Shown one piece after another: positions 10,040-22,922 of a stretch of DNA of 64,000 bases; position 1 is the first letter of the stretch; each line of letters opens with the position of its first letter. The notes beneath the pieces are model-generated. The model searched no databases. It saw only the letters and a program-made list of their open reading frames with translations, and was not told the DNA's origin. Source of the stretch: Cavia porcellus (Eukaryota > Chordata > Mammalia > Rodentia > Caviidae); NCBI RefSeq assembly GCF_034190915.1, contig NW_026947484.1:143628982-143692981 (forward strand), given 5' to 3'. The position numbers and the translations under genes were made by a program.

Positions 10040-11030
10040 AGCTGAGGCCTTGGTTTGGAATTTTTCTTTATCATTGCTTAATTCTGTGGTTGGCCTCAGG
10101 TAAGGTATGAACTTCTAGGAAACTCGATTTCTTTTCTTTTCTTTTTTTTTTTTAAATTTTATTTAAAAGGAAAAAGAGAAAAAAAAAAAAACAAAACAGA
10201 GGGTACAAGTAATACAGAACTACAAAAAAAAAAAAAAAAAAAAAACCAGTAAGAAATCACCAGTTAATAGTTTGCACATTATCATCTTAGAGATAGTTGC
10301 TTAAGTCACAGTATCAAAGCATACAAAGTGAACATTCAAACAGAGAGACTGCAAACAGTTGTGTTCAATGATCCAACCAAAAACATTAATATGGTCAGCT
10401 ATTTAACACCCCTAAACACACTTGCAGTTGTATCCTTTAGAGCACTTTTTTCCCTCTCTTTTTTACAACCAAATTTACACATTTTGGGTTTTATTACTCC
10501 TTAGTTCTTACTACTTTTTTTTGGAGGAGAATAAAGTCAAATATGACAAAACAAAGCTGTCAGTCAAAACCAAGGATAGACATAGCACATGATGTAAAAA
10601 CAGAGTACAAGGTTATCAACAATGGTTACCATAATGTCTCTTGTTTCCTTAAAAAGAATTGTCTATCTCATTAGGTATTATAAAGTTGAACAAAACAGTA
10701 GAGAACAAGACCAATAAAACTTAAACATTATAAACATTACAGGACTTCCAAAGGAAATAATAGTCAAACCAGAATGGGCATCTTAGTGAATCTTATTGCT
10801 TTCAAAGTAGTTGCCTATACCCTCAAACTTGATACTATCATACAGAACGGAACAGAGTCTAATCAGTCAAAACAAGATCGTGGGAGTATTACAGGACTTC
10901 AAAACAAGTTAATAGGAAAGAAACTCGATTTCTTTATCTATAAAATGGAAATGGCAACCCTTTTTTTGCCAGGCAATCATGAAATTTAGAGGTAATTTTT
11001 GTGAAGTGTCTGACACCTGCAATGTACAGG
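10040..11030 (-). repeat. MIR-like SINE split by the HAL1-like insertion
   Basis: Text on both sides of the insertion (10,080-10,118 TGTGGTTGGCCTCAGG..., then 10,936-11,030 ATCTATAAAATGGAAATGG...) reads continuously as the 'tttcc-tc-atctgtaaaatgg' core of a reverse-orientation MIR. The inserted element occupies 10,135-10,919. Confidence 0.45.
10135..10919 (-). mobile_element. HAL1-like element, 5'-truncated, with 16-bp TSD
   Basis: Antisense copy of the HAL1-like tail (about 785 bp). It starts with T-rich sequence (A tail on the minus strand) and ends inside the repeated-unit region. It is flanked by a perfect duplication GAAACTCGATTTCTTT at 10,119-10,134 and 10,920-10,935, the signature of L1 target-primed reverse transcription. 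It contains the family landmarks GCAAACAGTT, CATTTTGGGTTTTATTACTC, GGTTACCATAATGTCTC and AATGGGCATC. No ORF1 portion is present. Confidence 0.9.
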
Positions 11031-11079
11031 AGAAATATCTGAGATAGCTATTTTAAAAAACTTTTAAATAAGATTTTTA

Positions 11080-11830
11080 ATAAGTTGATTCTTTGATGTA
11101 TTTCCTGTGCAGTCATGAATTCTCTACCTACACATATACTTCAAGATTTCTATATACTTTTTCTTCCAGTATATTTAGTGTTTCTGTTTTAATATATAAA
11201 TCTTTGATTCATTTTAACTTTAGTTTAGTGCATGGTGACAGACTTGGGTCTAGTCCTAGTCATTGACATGTAGAAAGCCAACTTTTCCAGCACCAATCTT
11301 TTTTTCCAGTGAATGTTTGGCCCTTATGTCAAAGATAAGGTGGCTGAGTGTCTTTGTAGTTGTGTCTGCATCTTCTAATCTGCTCTACTGATTCTCAGGT
11401 CTGTTTTATTGCCAGTACCATGCTGATTTTATCACGGAGCTTTGTAGTATAATTTCAAGTCAGGGATTGTGATGCCTGCTGCCTTGTCTTTGTTGCCTAG
11501 GTTTGCCTTTGCTATTCTAGGTCTCTACTGGTTCCAGATGAGTTTTACAAATGTTTTCTCTAGTTCTGTGAGGTGTGCTCATGGTATTTTGACTTGGATT
11601 GTATTACATCTGTACAAAAATTTTGGGAATATGGTCATTTTCACTGTGTTGGATCTTCTTATCCAAGAGCAAAGGATATCTTGCTATTTTCTAATCTCTT
11701 TTCAGAGTACTGTAATTTTCAATATACAGGTGTTTCTTCCTTTGTTAGACTGATTAAGCGTTTCATTTTCTTAGATGCTATTGTGAAGGATGTAGTTTCC
11801 CTAATTTTTCTCTCAGTGAGCCAAACTCAC
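11080..11830 (-). pseudogene. L1 ORF2 C-terminal fragment (copy E)
   Basis: Antisense L1 covering the part missing from copy A. It has the Cys/His-poor C-terminal region around 11,080-11,460 (antisense of ...DWKRIFTLRP.. type text, AACTTTTCCAGCACCA / CTTGGGTCTAGTC landmarks), then the post-RT region at 11,500-11,830 parallel to 2,850-3,150. Frame disruptions throughout. The strongest match by eye is the stretch TTTGCTATTCTAGGTCTCT, shared in near-identical form with copy A (2,845-2,870). Confidence 0.85.
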
Positions 11831-12861
11831 TTTTGTCAAGATCTCTTTTTTTTCCTTTTTCATCTTTTTGGAAAATGCAGAAGAAACTAGCAGAGCTGAT
11901 CAGATAAAATAATTACAAGTAGTCGCCATGTAGAAATCAAAATTACCTCTTTTCCCTTTATCCCGCTTAACTTTCCCTTCTGGCCTTTTCACTCCCTACA
12001 TGTCAACAGTCAAATACACTGTGAAACAGGTCAGCAAATGTATCACTTTGACACTTAGGTGAGTGGAAGATTTGGAAAACAGACTTTGCTGGAATGCTTT
12101 CCTGGTGTGTCCAGTTTTGTTATGTAGCTGCAATCCCAGAAAACAACTGGCTGGTGCCTCCCCTTAACTCAGTACTCTTCTAATAGATGTGACTAAGGAA
12201 GCTGCTTTCGTGAGGGATTCATTAGATTTTGATTAGCTTCCAACACATTTGTTCTGAACAACCAGTGCATTTCCCCCAGGCCAGGCCAAGGTTGCCTGCT
12301 GTGACAGAGATGGACATTTAATTTGTTTGTGATTGGGTTGTCAAGGCTGGGCATTTGTCATCTGAGATTTCTTCTTTTTACTCCTCTTCCCCAAATCTAC
12401 TTCTAAAAAGGGAAATCTTAAAAATAAGGTAGATTAAAAAATGGTGGTATGGCATGTGTACTAGATTGGCTTCTATTTTATTTTGCTTAGTGAAATCATA
12501 ATTTTGGGGCTGGTGATTAAAATTTCTAACTATGTACAGGCAAACTTTACATTGCTCACAGAACACCCCAACAATCTCATTCCATTTTTTTAGGGAACAT
12601 TTAATAGCAGGCCTCTTCAGTGAGGTTCATTACCTCTCTCACAGGTTCATTACCTTTAGAAAACAGTTGACAGGAATTTTGCTAGTATCCAAAGTAGTGT
12701 TACTAATGATTTTTCAACTGCATATATCTACAAAAGAACAAAAGACAACCTGTCCTATGTAAACCTTGACTTTTTGGTCTTTTTGTTTCCTTGATAATTT
12801 TTAAATGCAAATATTTACATTGACTCTTTTAATCATTTGTATTAGTTAGCCATTTACTACT
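11831..12861. other. No gene seen; single-copy-looking DNA
   Basis: No recognised repeat or exon. The 12,040-12,370 portion has balanced composition and no obvious repeat text, and would be a place to look for conserved non-coding sequence. Confidence 0.45.
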
Positions 12862-13012
12862 TTTTTTCCTGAGTGAGATAGGATCTTACGTAGCTTAGGC
12901 TGACTTTAAACTGACTGTGGAGCCCAGTCTGACCTCGAACTTATGCCGAGCTCCTGCCTCAGCTTCCCGAGTACTAGGATTACAGGCATGTGCCACCACA
13001 CCAGGCTAGCCA
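12862..13012 (-). repeat. B1 SINE (7SL-derived, 29-bp duplication)
   Basis: Reverse B1 with GATTACAGGCATGTGCCACC at its right end (sense 5' half GGTGGCACATGCCTGTAATC). The paired AG[GT]CTGAC motifs at 12,897 and 12,926 are 29 bp apart, the internal duplication of rodent B1. Moderately diverged. Confidence 0.92.
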
Positions 13013-13867
13013 TCTACTACTACTGCACTATTTTATTATCTTTGTGGTAAATTGTTTTGAGTCTATATTGTGTTATCAGTTTTATCTTGGGCTTCAAGCC
13101 ACATTTCAGCCAAGAGACAGACACAGATTGACTTTTATACTGCTACACTGAAGAATCAGCTGAGGTTTGTGTTACTAAAACTCAGTTTCTTAAACACAAG
13201 TTGCACAGTGTTGGATATTTTAATGTTTTCTCTGCCTTTCAACTGGGTCTTTGATAATCTGATGTCAGATATTTCAGTGAAGAACAGAACAGTTGTTCTG
13301 TTCATATTCTCTTGAGAGATTAGATTTATCTTAAAAATCTTTTAGACCTGTGATTTAGTTTGAAGCCATTTTTGTGGCCCCCAGAGTGTTCTGGGACTGG
13401 GAAGTTACTTGACTTGGGTGAATGAAGACATAGATTTGGAAAATAGCTGAAATAGATTTAAGTTTGTTTTAAGATATTATGAGATGTAATATTTCTCTTT
13501 AATTTCCAGTTTTAGATTACATTGGCTTAGTTATGAAGGAGATACTGTGTTAAGTAAACACAATCTTGATCTTGCTTCTTAGGATGATTGGGCCTGTGAA
13601 CATAGCCATGTAGAATATAAACAATCAGTGTTCAGCTCCATCACTGGACTTGCATTATGTACTCTAGGATCTAAAGACTTCAATTTGGTTCCAGCTACAG
13701 TCTTTAAGAAGAGAAGAGATTGCACACATTAGCAGAAGTGCCATGAATTGCGAGCATATCCAAGAGAGCATCTATGGACATAGTGAAATGACCACTTGAG
13801 AGCAATCAGGGGGCCCTTCTGCATGTTTGCTTCATCAGTAGATACTGCTAATGATATGGTGGAGAGA
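13013..13867. other. No gene seen; single-copy-looking DNA
   Basis: Only short chance ORFs (for example 13,070-13,315) without recognisable protein features. No repeat recognised. Confidence 0.45.
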
Positions 13868-14040
13868 ATATTTCATCTGTGAAATACAGGTTCACATTGT
13901 GGCTTTTCTGCTAACTAGGTGCGTGACCCCATACAAGTCTTTTAATCTTTTAAAAACTCATGTTAAATATCTATCAATGAGCAAGTTTTGCTAGATGATT
14001 TCAAAGATTTTTTTCTAGCTCTGAAACTCCTATGATTCTC
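13868..14040 (-). repeat. MIR SINE, antisense, degraded
   Basis: The text CTGCTAACTAGGTGCGTGAC, then CAAGTCTTTTAATC, then a run ending CTCTGAAACTCCTATGATTC follows the order of the reverse MIR core (GCTGTGTGACC / CAAGTCACTTAACC). Confidence 0.6.
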
Positions 14041-17000
14041 ATAAAGGAATGTTTTATTTGATTGTGACATTTCATTTGACACCTAATTCTGTACAGATGT
14101 CTTAACTCAAAGTATTTTGGTTCTTGTAGATTTAATACATGGAATTTATCATTCTGTTAATGCACCTTGGAGTGAAATGCATGTCTGTGTATCCACCTAC
14201 TCTCACATTTATTATATATATTACATCTTTTAATGTCCATCATGAGAAATGCCAATGGACCTAAATGAAATATTACTACTGTTACATTCATTTTTACCAA
14301 TTCTGTTGGGCTAGATGAATTAAATAAGAAATGACGTGTGCTACGGAAACTACATTTGCCATATACTCAGGTGTTTGTGCATTGCATAAACATGGATATT
14401 GAATACGCTTTGAGTTTTCTTTACCAAGGGTCAGAAAAGTTTCTAACTTGAAAATAAATTGGAAATCAAATGGACAATTTGATTTTGAAATGTGAGACTG
14501 AGCTATTGTAACAGTGCCTCTTGTCTCTGGCTGACAGCACAGCTGGGGACTCCTTAGCTTCTTTTATCCTATACCAGGTGATTGAGCAGGTGAGACTGGG
14601 TGACTGGGATGTGAGAGGCGCAGGTTATAAGATTATGAATAATGGTGGGAAGGATGAACTGAGGATCAAGAAGCCTGTGGGGACTTCAGAGGATAGAAAA
14701 GCCAGGGATCTTTGATCCCTGGCTTTGTGTATACTTCAGAACATTTTCATTTTCCTTTTTCTCTGTCCTTTTCTTCTGCCAGCTGTCTGGACAACTTCTC
14801 ATCTTGCTTCTCTGTGAAAATGCCATAATCTTTTTTGGAAATCTCATTTTAGCATGAATGTTTCTAGATATGAATAGTAAATTCACACCAGGAAGAATTC
14901 CTCCTTGAACATTTTTGCACAGGAAGATTAAAAAAGGATTTGGGAGGCAAGGGTTGGTGAACAGGACATGAATTTCCAACCTGGGAAGTGATACTTACAA
15001 GTTTTCATTGGCTAGGAGCTGTCATTGTTACGTGACTTCAAGATTTTAGGGTGCTTTTCTTTTGGTTTGATTTTTAAATTTTTACAAAATTAAGAAATTA
15101 TTTACATAGAATAAAGTGTAAATATTTTAAATGTATAGCCCTCTCCTATGATGTTCCTCCACACTCATTAAATTATGACTTAAGATATCCTCAACACCAC
15201 AGAAGGCCACTTAGTGATACCTTTCAGGATACAAATATATCAGTTTATATTTTCTAATCTTTGGACATGTTTCAAAGAAGACTTAGAGTTTTTAAATTCA
15301 CAGACATTGCCTTGAAAAATTTACTACAGTAGTTTTATTTCAAGAAGGAAATGTAAATACTACAAAACTTGTTTGGATAAATTTTGGGTGTGAAGTGCTA
15401 ATGCTTAGGAAAACTATGACTGTGCTCTACAGGTATCTTTGTTTGAGGGTCATTGCAAGACATAGTAGAATTCTAGTAGTCTTATATGATCACACTCATC
15501 CTCAATGGCCATATTTGTTACTGCCTGTGTAATGAGGTGATTTATCATGGTATGTCAACCATAGAGAGTTCAGTATAAATGAATTCAATTTCTTAAAAAA
15601 GGTATTTGTATCTAAACACTTTTACAGGAATCTGACATTGCCCTTTAAAGGTAAGCACGTATTATGTGATTTGCATATGAAGAAGCCATGTATTACTCTT
15701 ACTTGACTGACTGTCTGCTTCAGCAGTTGCACCTGGTAGTGCCCAGGTCTGTCATTGTTTCCATGATAGAGCTCATTTTTCAAGGGTTAATAACATAGAC
15801 CTTAACATTCACTTTGGTTGAAACTTGGCAACCACTATGAGTATACAGCCTAAAAAGCTGATTTTAAACAAAAATGGTTTAAATTGATTTACCCTTTTCA
15901 AATTAGAGTATGTCTGAATAATAGTACTTTGCATCAGTTCTAATGCTTTAAGTTTATTTAATGTAAAATTTGCATGCTATTATCCCCAGCTAGTGATTTG
16001 GGAGATGCCAGCTTTGGGACAAATGGAATAAAGATTGGTTTCCACTGAGCATTCCAGAAAAATTTGCAAATTTTGTCTTTTTCTTTTAGGTAATATCATT
16101 GCTGTTTTAAAGGAAGAAGTGTTATTACCCTCACCTTTAACAGAAGAGGGCAGTTGTGGTAGTGAATGCAATTTGAAAAAAAGGGCAAAAGTACAATGTT
16201 GGAAATTGTGTTTAGTTGTATAGCATACTGAATTGACAAAGAATTCCCGTCAGCTCAGCACCTCTGAGCGCTATTTGAATTGGGTTAAGCTGGTGTGTGT
16301 GTAGTTGCTCATGGCCTTTAGCTTTTCAGTGCTATAAACTCTATATTACAAAAAAAAGAAAAAGGAAAAAGAAGGCCTATTTGTAGTCACAGTGTAGCAT
16401 GTATTTTTGCTACTCTATGACTTGCTATAAATGCAAATGAGCATTTATATCCTATATACATTTATTTAAAAAATGACCTCTTCTGTCCTTTTTACTCAGT
16501 CAACAAAAGTTTTAATTTCACATTCATTTTTCTCTTTTTAAAAGTCATTTGGATGTCAGCCTATTTGTATATTTAATATACAGTTTCATTTTAAAGAAAA
16601 AGTGCTGCTGGGCTATTTCTACACTGAAGACATCTTTTCAATGAGAGGAGAGCTGGACTAATGAGGATATCATTCTGCCAGTTTTAAACTTTGATCAATT
16701 TTTGACCAAGAATGATATGGACAGGAATTCTGAGAGGAAGTTCTTCTCACACATATGACTGGATCAAAAAATGCAACTGCATTCTTCTAGTGAACAAGAA
16801 ATGACTGAATATTAAGAGAAGTTCCAAAGCAGCAGTTATTACAGAGTTGTCTGTTACGAATTGGTGACATGTAGATGGAGAAACATAGTCTGCATCTAGC
16901 AAGGTACATAGCGTTAGGCATGGAGCAGTTTGTGATTAGAATTTTTCTCCATTTATTAGGCACTTATTCAACCTTGAACCCAGTAATTACCCTTGCGGAG

Positions 17001-17830
17001 TCTCACTAAGTAAGGTGTGAATAGTGACTGTGGTCCAGGATTGCTATAAGAATGAAAAAAGATTTGGGCATGCTTAGTAAGAAAAGGTGACTGTTATTGT
17101 GATGATGGAAATCATCAGACAAGGCTTTAAAAAGTGAGTTTACAAGTCATGGAAAATTTCTATCAGTTAAATTGTTCCCATTTGAAAGGTCCCAGAATAT
17201 ACTCATTTCTTTATAGGACTGTCCCACTCAGGAAAAGAATGTTTCTCAAGGTGGACTATGGAATGATGAAGGCGAGCACAACTCCAAGAGATATGCATGG
17301 TTTACATGCGTAGAAGTTGCTTGACCAGTCTGATCCTCTCTTGTGGATAGTTTATATTCTGGTTATACAAGAAATGATAAAGTAGGAATGATGTAAAACA
17401 GATCAGACAATGAACATCCATGAGTTAGAAAGGAGAGAAGCCATAATGTGGTATTGTAAAGAAATCAATCGTGGCAAAATCAGTAAAGCAGAATCACTGT
17501 CTACAGCTGGCCCATTATAAAGACAGAACAAATTAGCATGAGCATTAGAGACTTCTGGAAGGGAAACTGTAGAAGTGGAGGTGGAGTGTTTTCTATTACC
17601 ATTGCTCTACTTGAATTGCTGTATGATGTTCAGGTTCTTCCACAGGCCTGGCTCTATGTTGCCTTCATATCATTTCCTGCCTTTTACTTTACTAGCTATG
17701 TTTCAATAATGTCCCTTTAGCTGAGTGCACTTAATAAGTGCACTGTCTGAAGAAGCCCACCAGCTACCCACACTGATCTGTAAATCAAAGACAAAATAGA
17801 GAAAGGAATCTACTATAGTTTCTTGAATCA
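14041..17830. other. No gene seen; long single-copy-looking stretch
   Basis: AT-rich DNA without a recognisable exon or clear repeat apart from a short perfect hairpin at 14,698-14,726. The longest ORFs (under 100 codons) have no protein-family features. Confidence 0.45.
14698..14726. repeat. Perfect 13-bp inverted repeat (hairpin)
   Basis: The arms AAAGCCAGGGATC and GATCCCTGGCTTT are exact reverse complements separated by TTT. There is no T run or gene beside it to make it a terminator. Confidence 0.9.
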
Positions 17831-19760
17831 AGTTAAGTCATAGATATGTAAAGTTGTATACTGTTTGTGAGAAACTATGATGTATTTTTGGATCATATAA
17901 CAAGAGCCAGGGGAAGTGAGAGGTGAATCTGGAGAGATCAATGCAGGCAGAGAATTTTTGATGCAAAGTATAGAATGTGAAAGGACTTGGAAAACTAGTG
18001 AAGGAAGCAATTAGGGGGTTGTAAGATGGGGGATCATGTGGTTAGAGTTGTCCTTTAGGCATATCACTGTGGAAGTTTCTATGTTAAATAGAAGGAGAGA
18101 TTCAGAGACTATTGGCTGTAGACAAGCTAGTAATTGCCAGGGTTTTAGCTAAGGCAGAAGCAGTAGTAATGAAAAGGACACTATGATTGCTAATGAAATT
18201 TTAAATGAGTAAAAAATGCTTGGTTAATGTAGAGTATGATGTAGGCAGTCTAAGATGGTTCCTGTTGTAGTTAGGGGTTATGCAGAGAACAATTAGAATC
18301 AGGACATGGAGTTTATAATATTAGTTTAATAATGGTCACTGGGAGTTTACACAAGAAAATGCAGGAAATCTATCCGTAACACCAAAAACATAGAATATTT
18401 AGTCAGGGCCCTAAATCCCACAGCAGTGTCCCACATGAGTCCAGATGAAAACCCAGAGCTCATGACAATGCCTCCATGAGTCCAACTGGAGGTCCAGAGC
18501 CCACAAGAAGGACTCACGCCAGTCTCTTTTATGGATCCGTGCTGGGAAGGCCCCAAAGGTCAGTGGTGGAAGCCAGAAAGTCCATGCCAGCAGGGTGAAG
18601 GTGCTGTGCTAGTGGGATGAGGGTTCTATGCTGGAGCTGAGAAGCCACACTCACAACAAAGACGGGGGTTGTCCTGAAAAACACCACAGCTGTCCTCAGC
18701 AACACGGAGGCCCTGAGCTCCTCTGACGACAAGCACAGTCAGGTACCTGCCAGGAAGCCAGTGTGAGAAGTTCATCCTGGAGACCAAGTAGCGCATGTCT
18801 TCCCTTTTGGAGCCGGGAAGCAATACTCATGTGAGGACCAAAACTTCTCCAGGAGAATCTAACGTCTCAAACAGCAATATGTAGGAGAATCCACAATGTC
18901 TCAATGCCTCAACACAATAATGTATTAATGCCTTCCTTCTCCACCTCTCTATTTATGCTGGCAACTTTCCTCAGGTGGAGCATCTGCACTCAGTGCCATG
19001 CTGATATAATCCAGCTGGCGTTAAGTTGACCACCAGTTCTTAAACTATAACAGTTCCTAACAGTGTAATTGGGATGTCTCAGGTGATTGCAGTGATACCA
19101 ATCATAAAGAAAATGCAAGAGGAAGAGAGAGATTTCAGAGACATTGATAAATGCTATTTTGAACATGCTAAATTTGTGATGTCAACAAGACATTCAGATA
19201 GAGTTGACTAGTGCATCAGTTGATGCCTAAATCAGAACTTGAGGGGCAAGGTCAATGTTGGAGATAAAGGACACATCCACATTTATGTGGTAGATAAAGG
19301 CCATGGAAGAATAACATTGGGAAGGTGAAGAAACATCACTGAAGGAGTAGGAGGAAAAAGAGAATTTCATGTCAAAAAGGGAGAAGGCATAATCAGAGTA
19401 GATTAATGGAATTCAAGAGGATGATTGAAGTCAAAGAGAGAATTTTATTAAGAAGGATGTAATTATTAACAGAATTAAGGATGCCATTGCCTACAGGATG
19501 ATGAGGTACAGTGCAGAAGATGCTGTGATGGAGTTGTGAATGGGAATGAATGGATACTGCTTCCATGAAAAGTTTAGCTGGAGCTGTGGTACAGGAAGGA
19601 AGGAGGCAGTGCTATCATTTGGGGCAGATGTGGGGTCAGGCAAGATCGAGGTGAAAATCTAGATCAACTGGATTAGATTTTCCCAGTGAAGGGGGCAGGG
19701 AGGGCAATGTCAACCTTCATGAATGAGAGGCTGAGCCTCTGAAAACTAGAGGAGGTCGGG
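17831..19760. repeat. Ancient interspersed repeat, interrupted by an LTR
   Basis: The flanks of the LTR (17,831-18,257 and 19,058-19,760) are G/A-rich text with phrases such as GAACATGCTAAATTTGTGATG, then CATTCAGATAGAG, and GAGTAGATTAATGG. These resemble a widespread ancient mammalian repeat. I cannot name the family with confidence. Confidence 0.3.
18263..19052 (-). mobile_element. Solo LTR (ERV class, probably ERVL-type), 790 bp, TSD GTTCC
   Basis: In sense (minus) it begins TGTTATAG and ends CTACAACA, giving TG..CA termini with imperfect inverted ends. A perfect 5-bp duplication (GTTCC on +, at 18,258-18,262 and 19,053-19,057) flanks it. Five-bp TSDs are typical of ERVL/MaLR-type integrases. 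A TATA-like CATAAATA-type box lies near the sense 5' third. The same family occurs at 63,459 in the opposite orientation. There is no internal retroviral coding sequence, so it is a recombined solo LTR. The ORFs inside are chance. Confidence 0.88.
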
Positions 19761-22179
19761 GATTATCAGTTACTTCTATGGGCTGGAGAGAGCACTGCTT
19801 ATAAGCAGATTAAATGCTTATTAGAGCTACAACGCAGAGAAATTCAGAGACAAGAAATGTATAGTGATACCCTTCTGCCAGCCCTCCTCACCCTCCAACA
19901 TAGTTTTCAGATACCTGAAATTAATTTTGTATCTTAAATCACACTGAAACTTTTCATGTGTGGTCATTCAAATATGCATTTTTATCTTCAAATTTAAGAT
20001 TTATTTCAAACATAATATTGAAATGAGAGCCATGAGAGCTTCACACCAAGGTAGTAGTGTTTGAACTGGGCACTGTGGGGTGACTCTTAACCCTATCTCA
20101 TACTTGATTTGGTTTTTCAACTCATGCCATGTTCTCTTGTGGAGATCAAATAATTGGTTTTTAAATAAAATGAATTCAAATTTGTGGGGGCATTTAAAGG
20201 AATTTATTATCTGTTCTTGGGGTATCCCAAGAACAAAAATCATTGCTGAAGCTGCGAACACCTATTCCCTGACAGAAATACATTTAAACATCAGATCAAG
20301 CACAAACACCTCACCCAAGCAGATCTGTGGTATTTAACACTTGGACCCAGCTGATCTGTTGGTTGCCTCAGCCTCATTATCTGTGTTAAGTTCTAAAGAC
20401 AGCGAAGTAGTTTTATATAAATTGAAGGCTTAGCCGAACCATTGCCTCCCAGCTCCAATTGAATGCAAAATTTCTTCAAGTTTGAAAACGTTAGCAGAAA
20501 TCTTTTATTGTAAAAAATTTTCACTGTTATACTCTTTATGCTCCTCTAACTTCTAGTTTGACCTACGAAGAGCTGTCAAGACAGCGGTAGAGGAGTTGTG
20601 TCAGAGGCAGTAATGGCTCTTTTAACAGCAGAGAATAGAAAAATCTCAAAAGTGAGGCCTATTGTCAGGGGACTCACACTGCCCTGGCTGACTTCCAAGA
20701 CTGAGTTAGTTTGTATTAGACTGGAGTTGTGTAACATTTAATTTTTTGAAAGGGAGTTTCGAACCAAACTGTTACCTGTTCCAAATTTAACCACCAACAA
20801 TGGTGGTGTTTTTTTTTAATTAAATAAAATGCTTGGATCTTTATAATAATCAATACAACACACAGTGTTTTCCTTAAATCTCTTACTTTTCATGAAATTT
20901 GACTTAAAACACCATTTAAAATTTTCATATGCAACCATTTGGAGATGGAGTTTTATGTTTGCTATTACCGTGTTATGAATTTTTAGTGCACATATCACTT
21001 TTCGATATCCATTTCTTTTGATTTAGAAACACTTATCCACATTAGTCTTACAAATGGAGTGGCCAAAGTATATTGGTTATCAGACCATATGGAATTATCT
21101 ATTCTACAAAGGCCAAAGCAAAACAGATAAGTGGCTTGTCATATAAACATTTTTATGAGCCAGTGGAATGACAGTCCTCATTTGAAAGCAACCGGTATAA
21201 ATTTGGCCCATACCACAATGGGTGTGAAAATTGCAAGGTAAAATAAAACAGATGAGACCATTTAAGTTTGAAATGGAAGAACAGATCACTGGCAACAGCT
21301 ATTTACTTTCACAGACACTAAAATAGGGTGTTTTGTTGTGAAAACTATCAATACAGGGTGATGGATACCCTGCTTAAAGTGCCAATATGATGCCATTCTG
21401 CACTGGAAAACGATTTCATTACAAGTGTAGGGGGAACCTTTAAACATGACATTATGATGTGACTGTAATGTAAGATAACAATAGAAAAACAATTTCAGAG
21501 TAAGTGTACAGAGACTATATCCATGCAGTTAGGAGACCACTGGAATGTGAGATTATAATAGCTTTGTATTAAAATGGTGAAAAAGATATGCTCAATTACT
21601 TTTTTAAAAAACTGAAAATAACCTAGGCAACATTTATGCTCATGAATAATAAAGTCCTAGGTTACATTTTAGGGAGGAGGATAGCTGAGCACCAGCATAT
21701 CCAGTTCTTATTCCTATTCTGGTATGTGTTCCCAATCTTTTCCCATTTCCTGAGGTTAAGTTGGAGACAGTTTTTGTCTGACCTTATCATTCTCCTTCAA
21801 CCATACCACTTTGAGGCTCAGCTTCAAGTTCTAAACTACTTTCTTCCATCTAGCCCTGTGACTTGGCCACATTAACCACCTATGGGATATAATTTGAGTT
21901 CAACTAGGGTGATTTTCTCACCTCCAGGTGCTTCTGTTATCACTGCACCTCAGCAGAAATCTCACCATTAGAAATGTAGCTTCTTAAATCTAAAAAGATT
22001 TTTCATTTCATGAGCATTTAATAACTTAAAATTGAACACTTACACATTTATAAAATCTAAGTACAAGCTGGAGGGGTAATTTATAAAACTTGAACACCCC
22101 AAGAACTTTGTCATCACACACATTGGAGTTGATATGCCTTTTCTTCAACTTAGCTCTTAGTGAATATGGGAAGGCCCAT
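19761..22179. other. No gene seen; single-copy-looking DNA
   Basis: Nothing gene-like. A small 9-bp-arm hairpin GTTCTTGGG/CCCAAGAAC lies at 20,213-20,234. The short ORFs look random. Confidence 0.45.
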
Positions 22180-22320
22180 CCTTACTTTATATAAGTCTTA
22201 ATTTCCTTATCTTCAAAATTAGTCCAATGGCAATATATAATTCTGGATGTAGTTGTAATAGAAAACACGTTTGTAATGTAATGTGCCTTGCACAATGTCT
22301 GGCCAACTTGAGGACTTGAT
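22180..22320 (-). repeat. Possible MIR fragment, antisense
   Basis: The order TTAATTTCCTTATCTTCAAAAT, an AT-rich gap, then GTGCCTTGCACAATGTCTGG parallels the reverse MIR (tttcctcatctgtaaaat ... agtgcctggcaca). Confidence 0.5.
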
Positions 22321-22579
22321 AATATTTTTTCATTACAGACACAAGAAGAAATACAGGAATGGTTCCTGGCCCTGGAGAGTGGAGTACAAGAGAAAGAAAG
22401 GGATTTAGTGACAGTGACAGTGATGGTGACAATATGGGGGTGTTAACTGTGCTATGTCAACATGAATGAATTAAGAGACACCTGGTGGATTAAAAAAGTA
22501 TAGTTCTGAGTGTGCCTGTGGGTAATTGACATGTAGGCTAAAAATCTTAAGTGGAGGCAGACCTACCCAGTTGTAGGTG

Positions 22580-22922
22580 GCAGCAACCAATAGGTTCGTA
22601 GCCTGGATAGAATAAAAATGAAAGAAGGAAGTGCAACTGTTTTGAAGAGCTGCAGTCTCCAGTTTCTCCAGCCTTCCAATACAGACTCACACTAATAGCT
22701 CTCTTGGAGGCCTTCAACTTTGGACTGGTGTTATAGCCTTGATATTTTTTTCCTGGCATCTAACTTCTAGGATGAATACTGCAAGATATTCCAGCTCCCC
22801 AGGGCAGATGGCCATAGTGGACTCTCCTGCCTTTCATCCTGTAATCCTACTAATGAGATCTCCTTGTATGGTTATACATATGTTTTCTATTGATTCTGTT
22901 CTTCTGAAGAACCTTAACTAAT
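22580..22922 (+). repeat. Degraded LTR-like repeat, family uncertain
   Basis: Its 3' end, TATTGATTCTGTTCTTCTGAAGAACCTTAACTAATA in two halves (22,885-22,921), resembles the 'ggttctgtttctctggagaaccctgactaata' end of old mammalian LTRs. The upstream text about 'ccagtttctccagcc' also fits. Heavily mutated, so no family is named. Confidence 0.45.
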
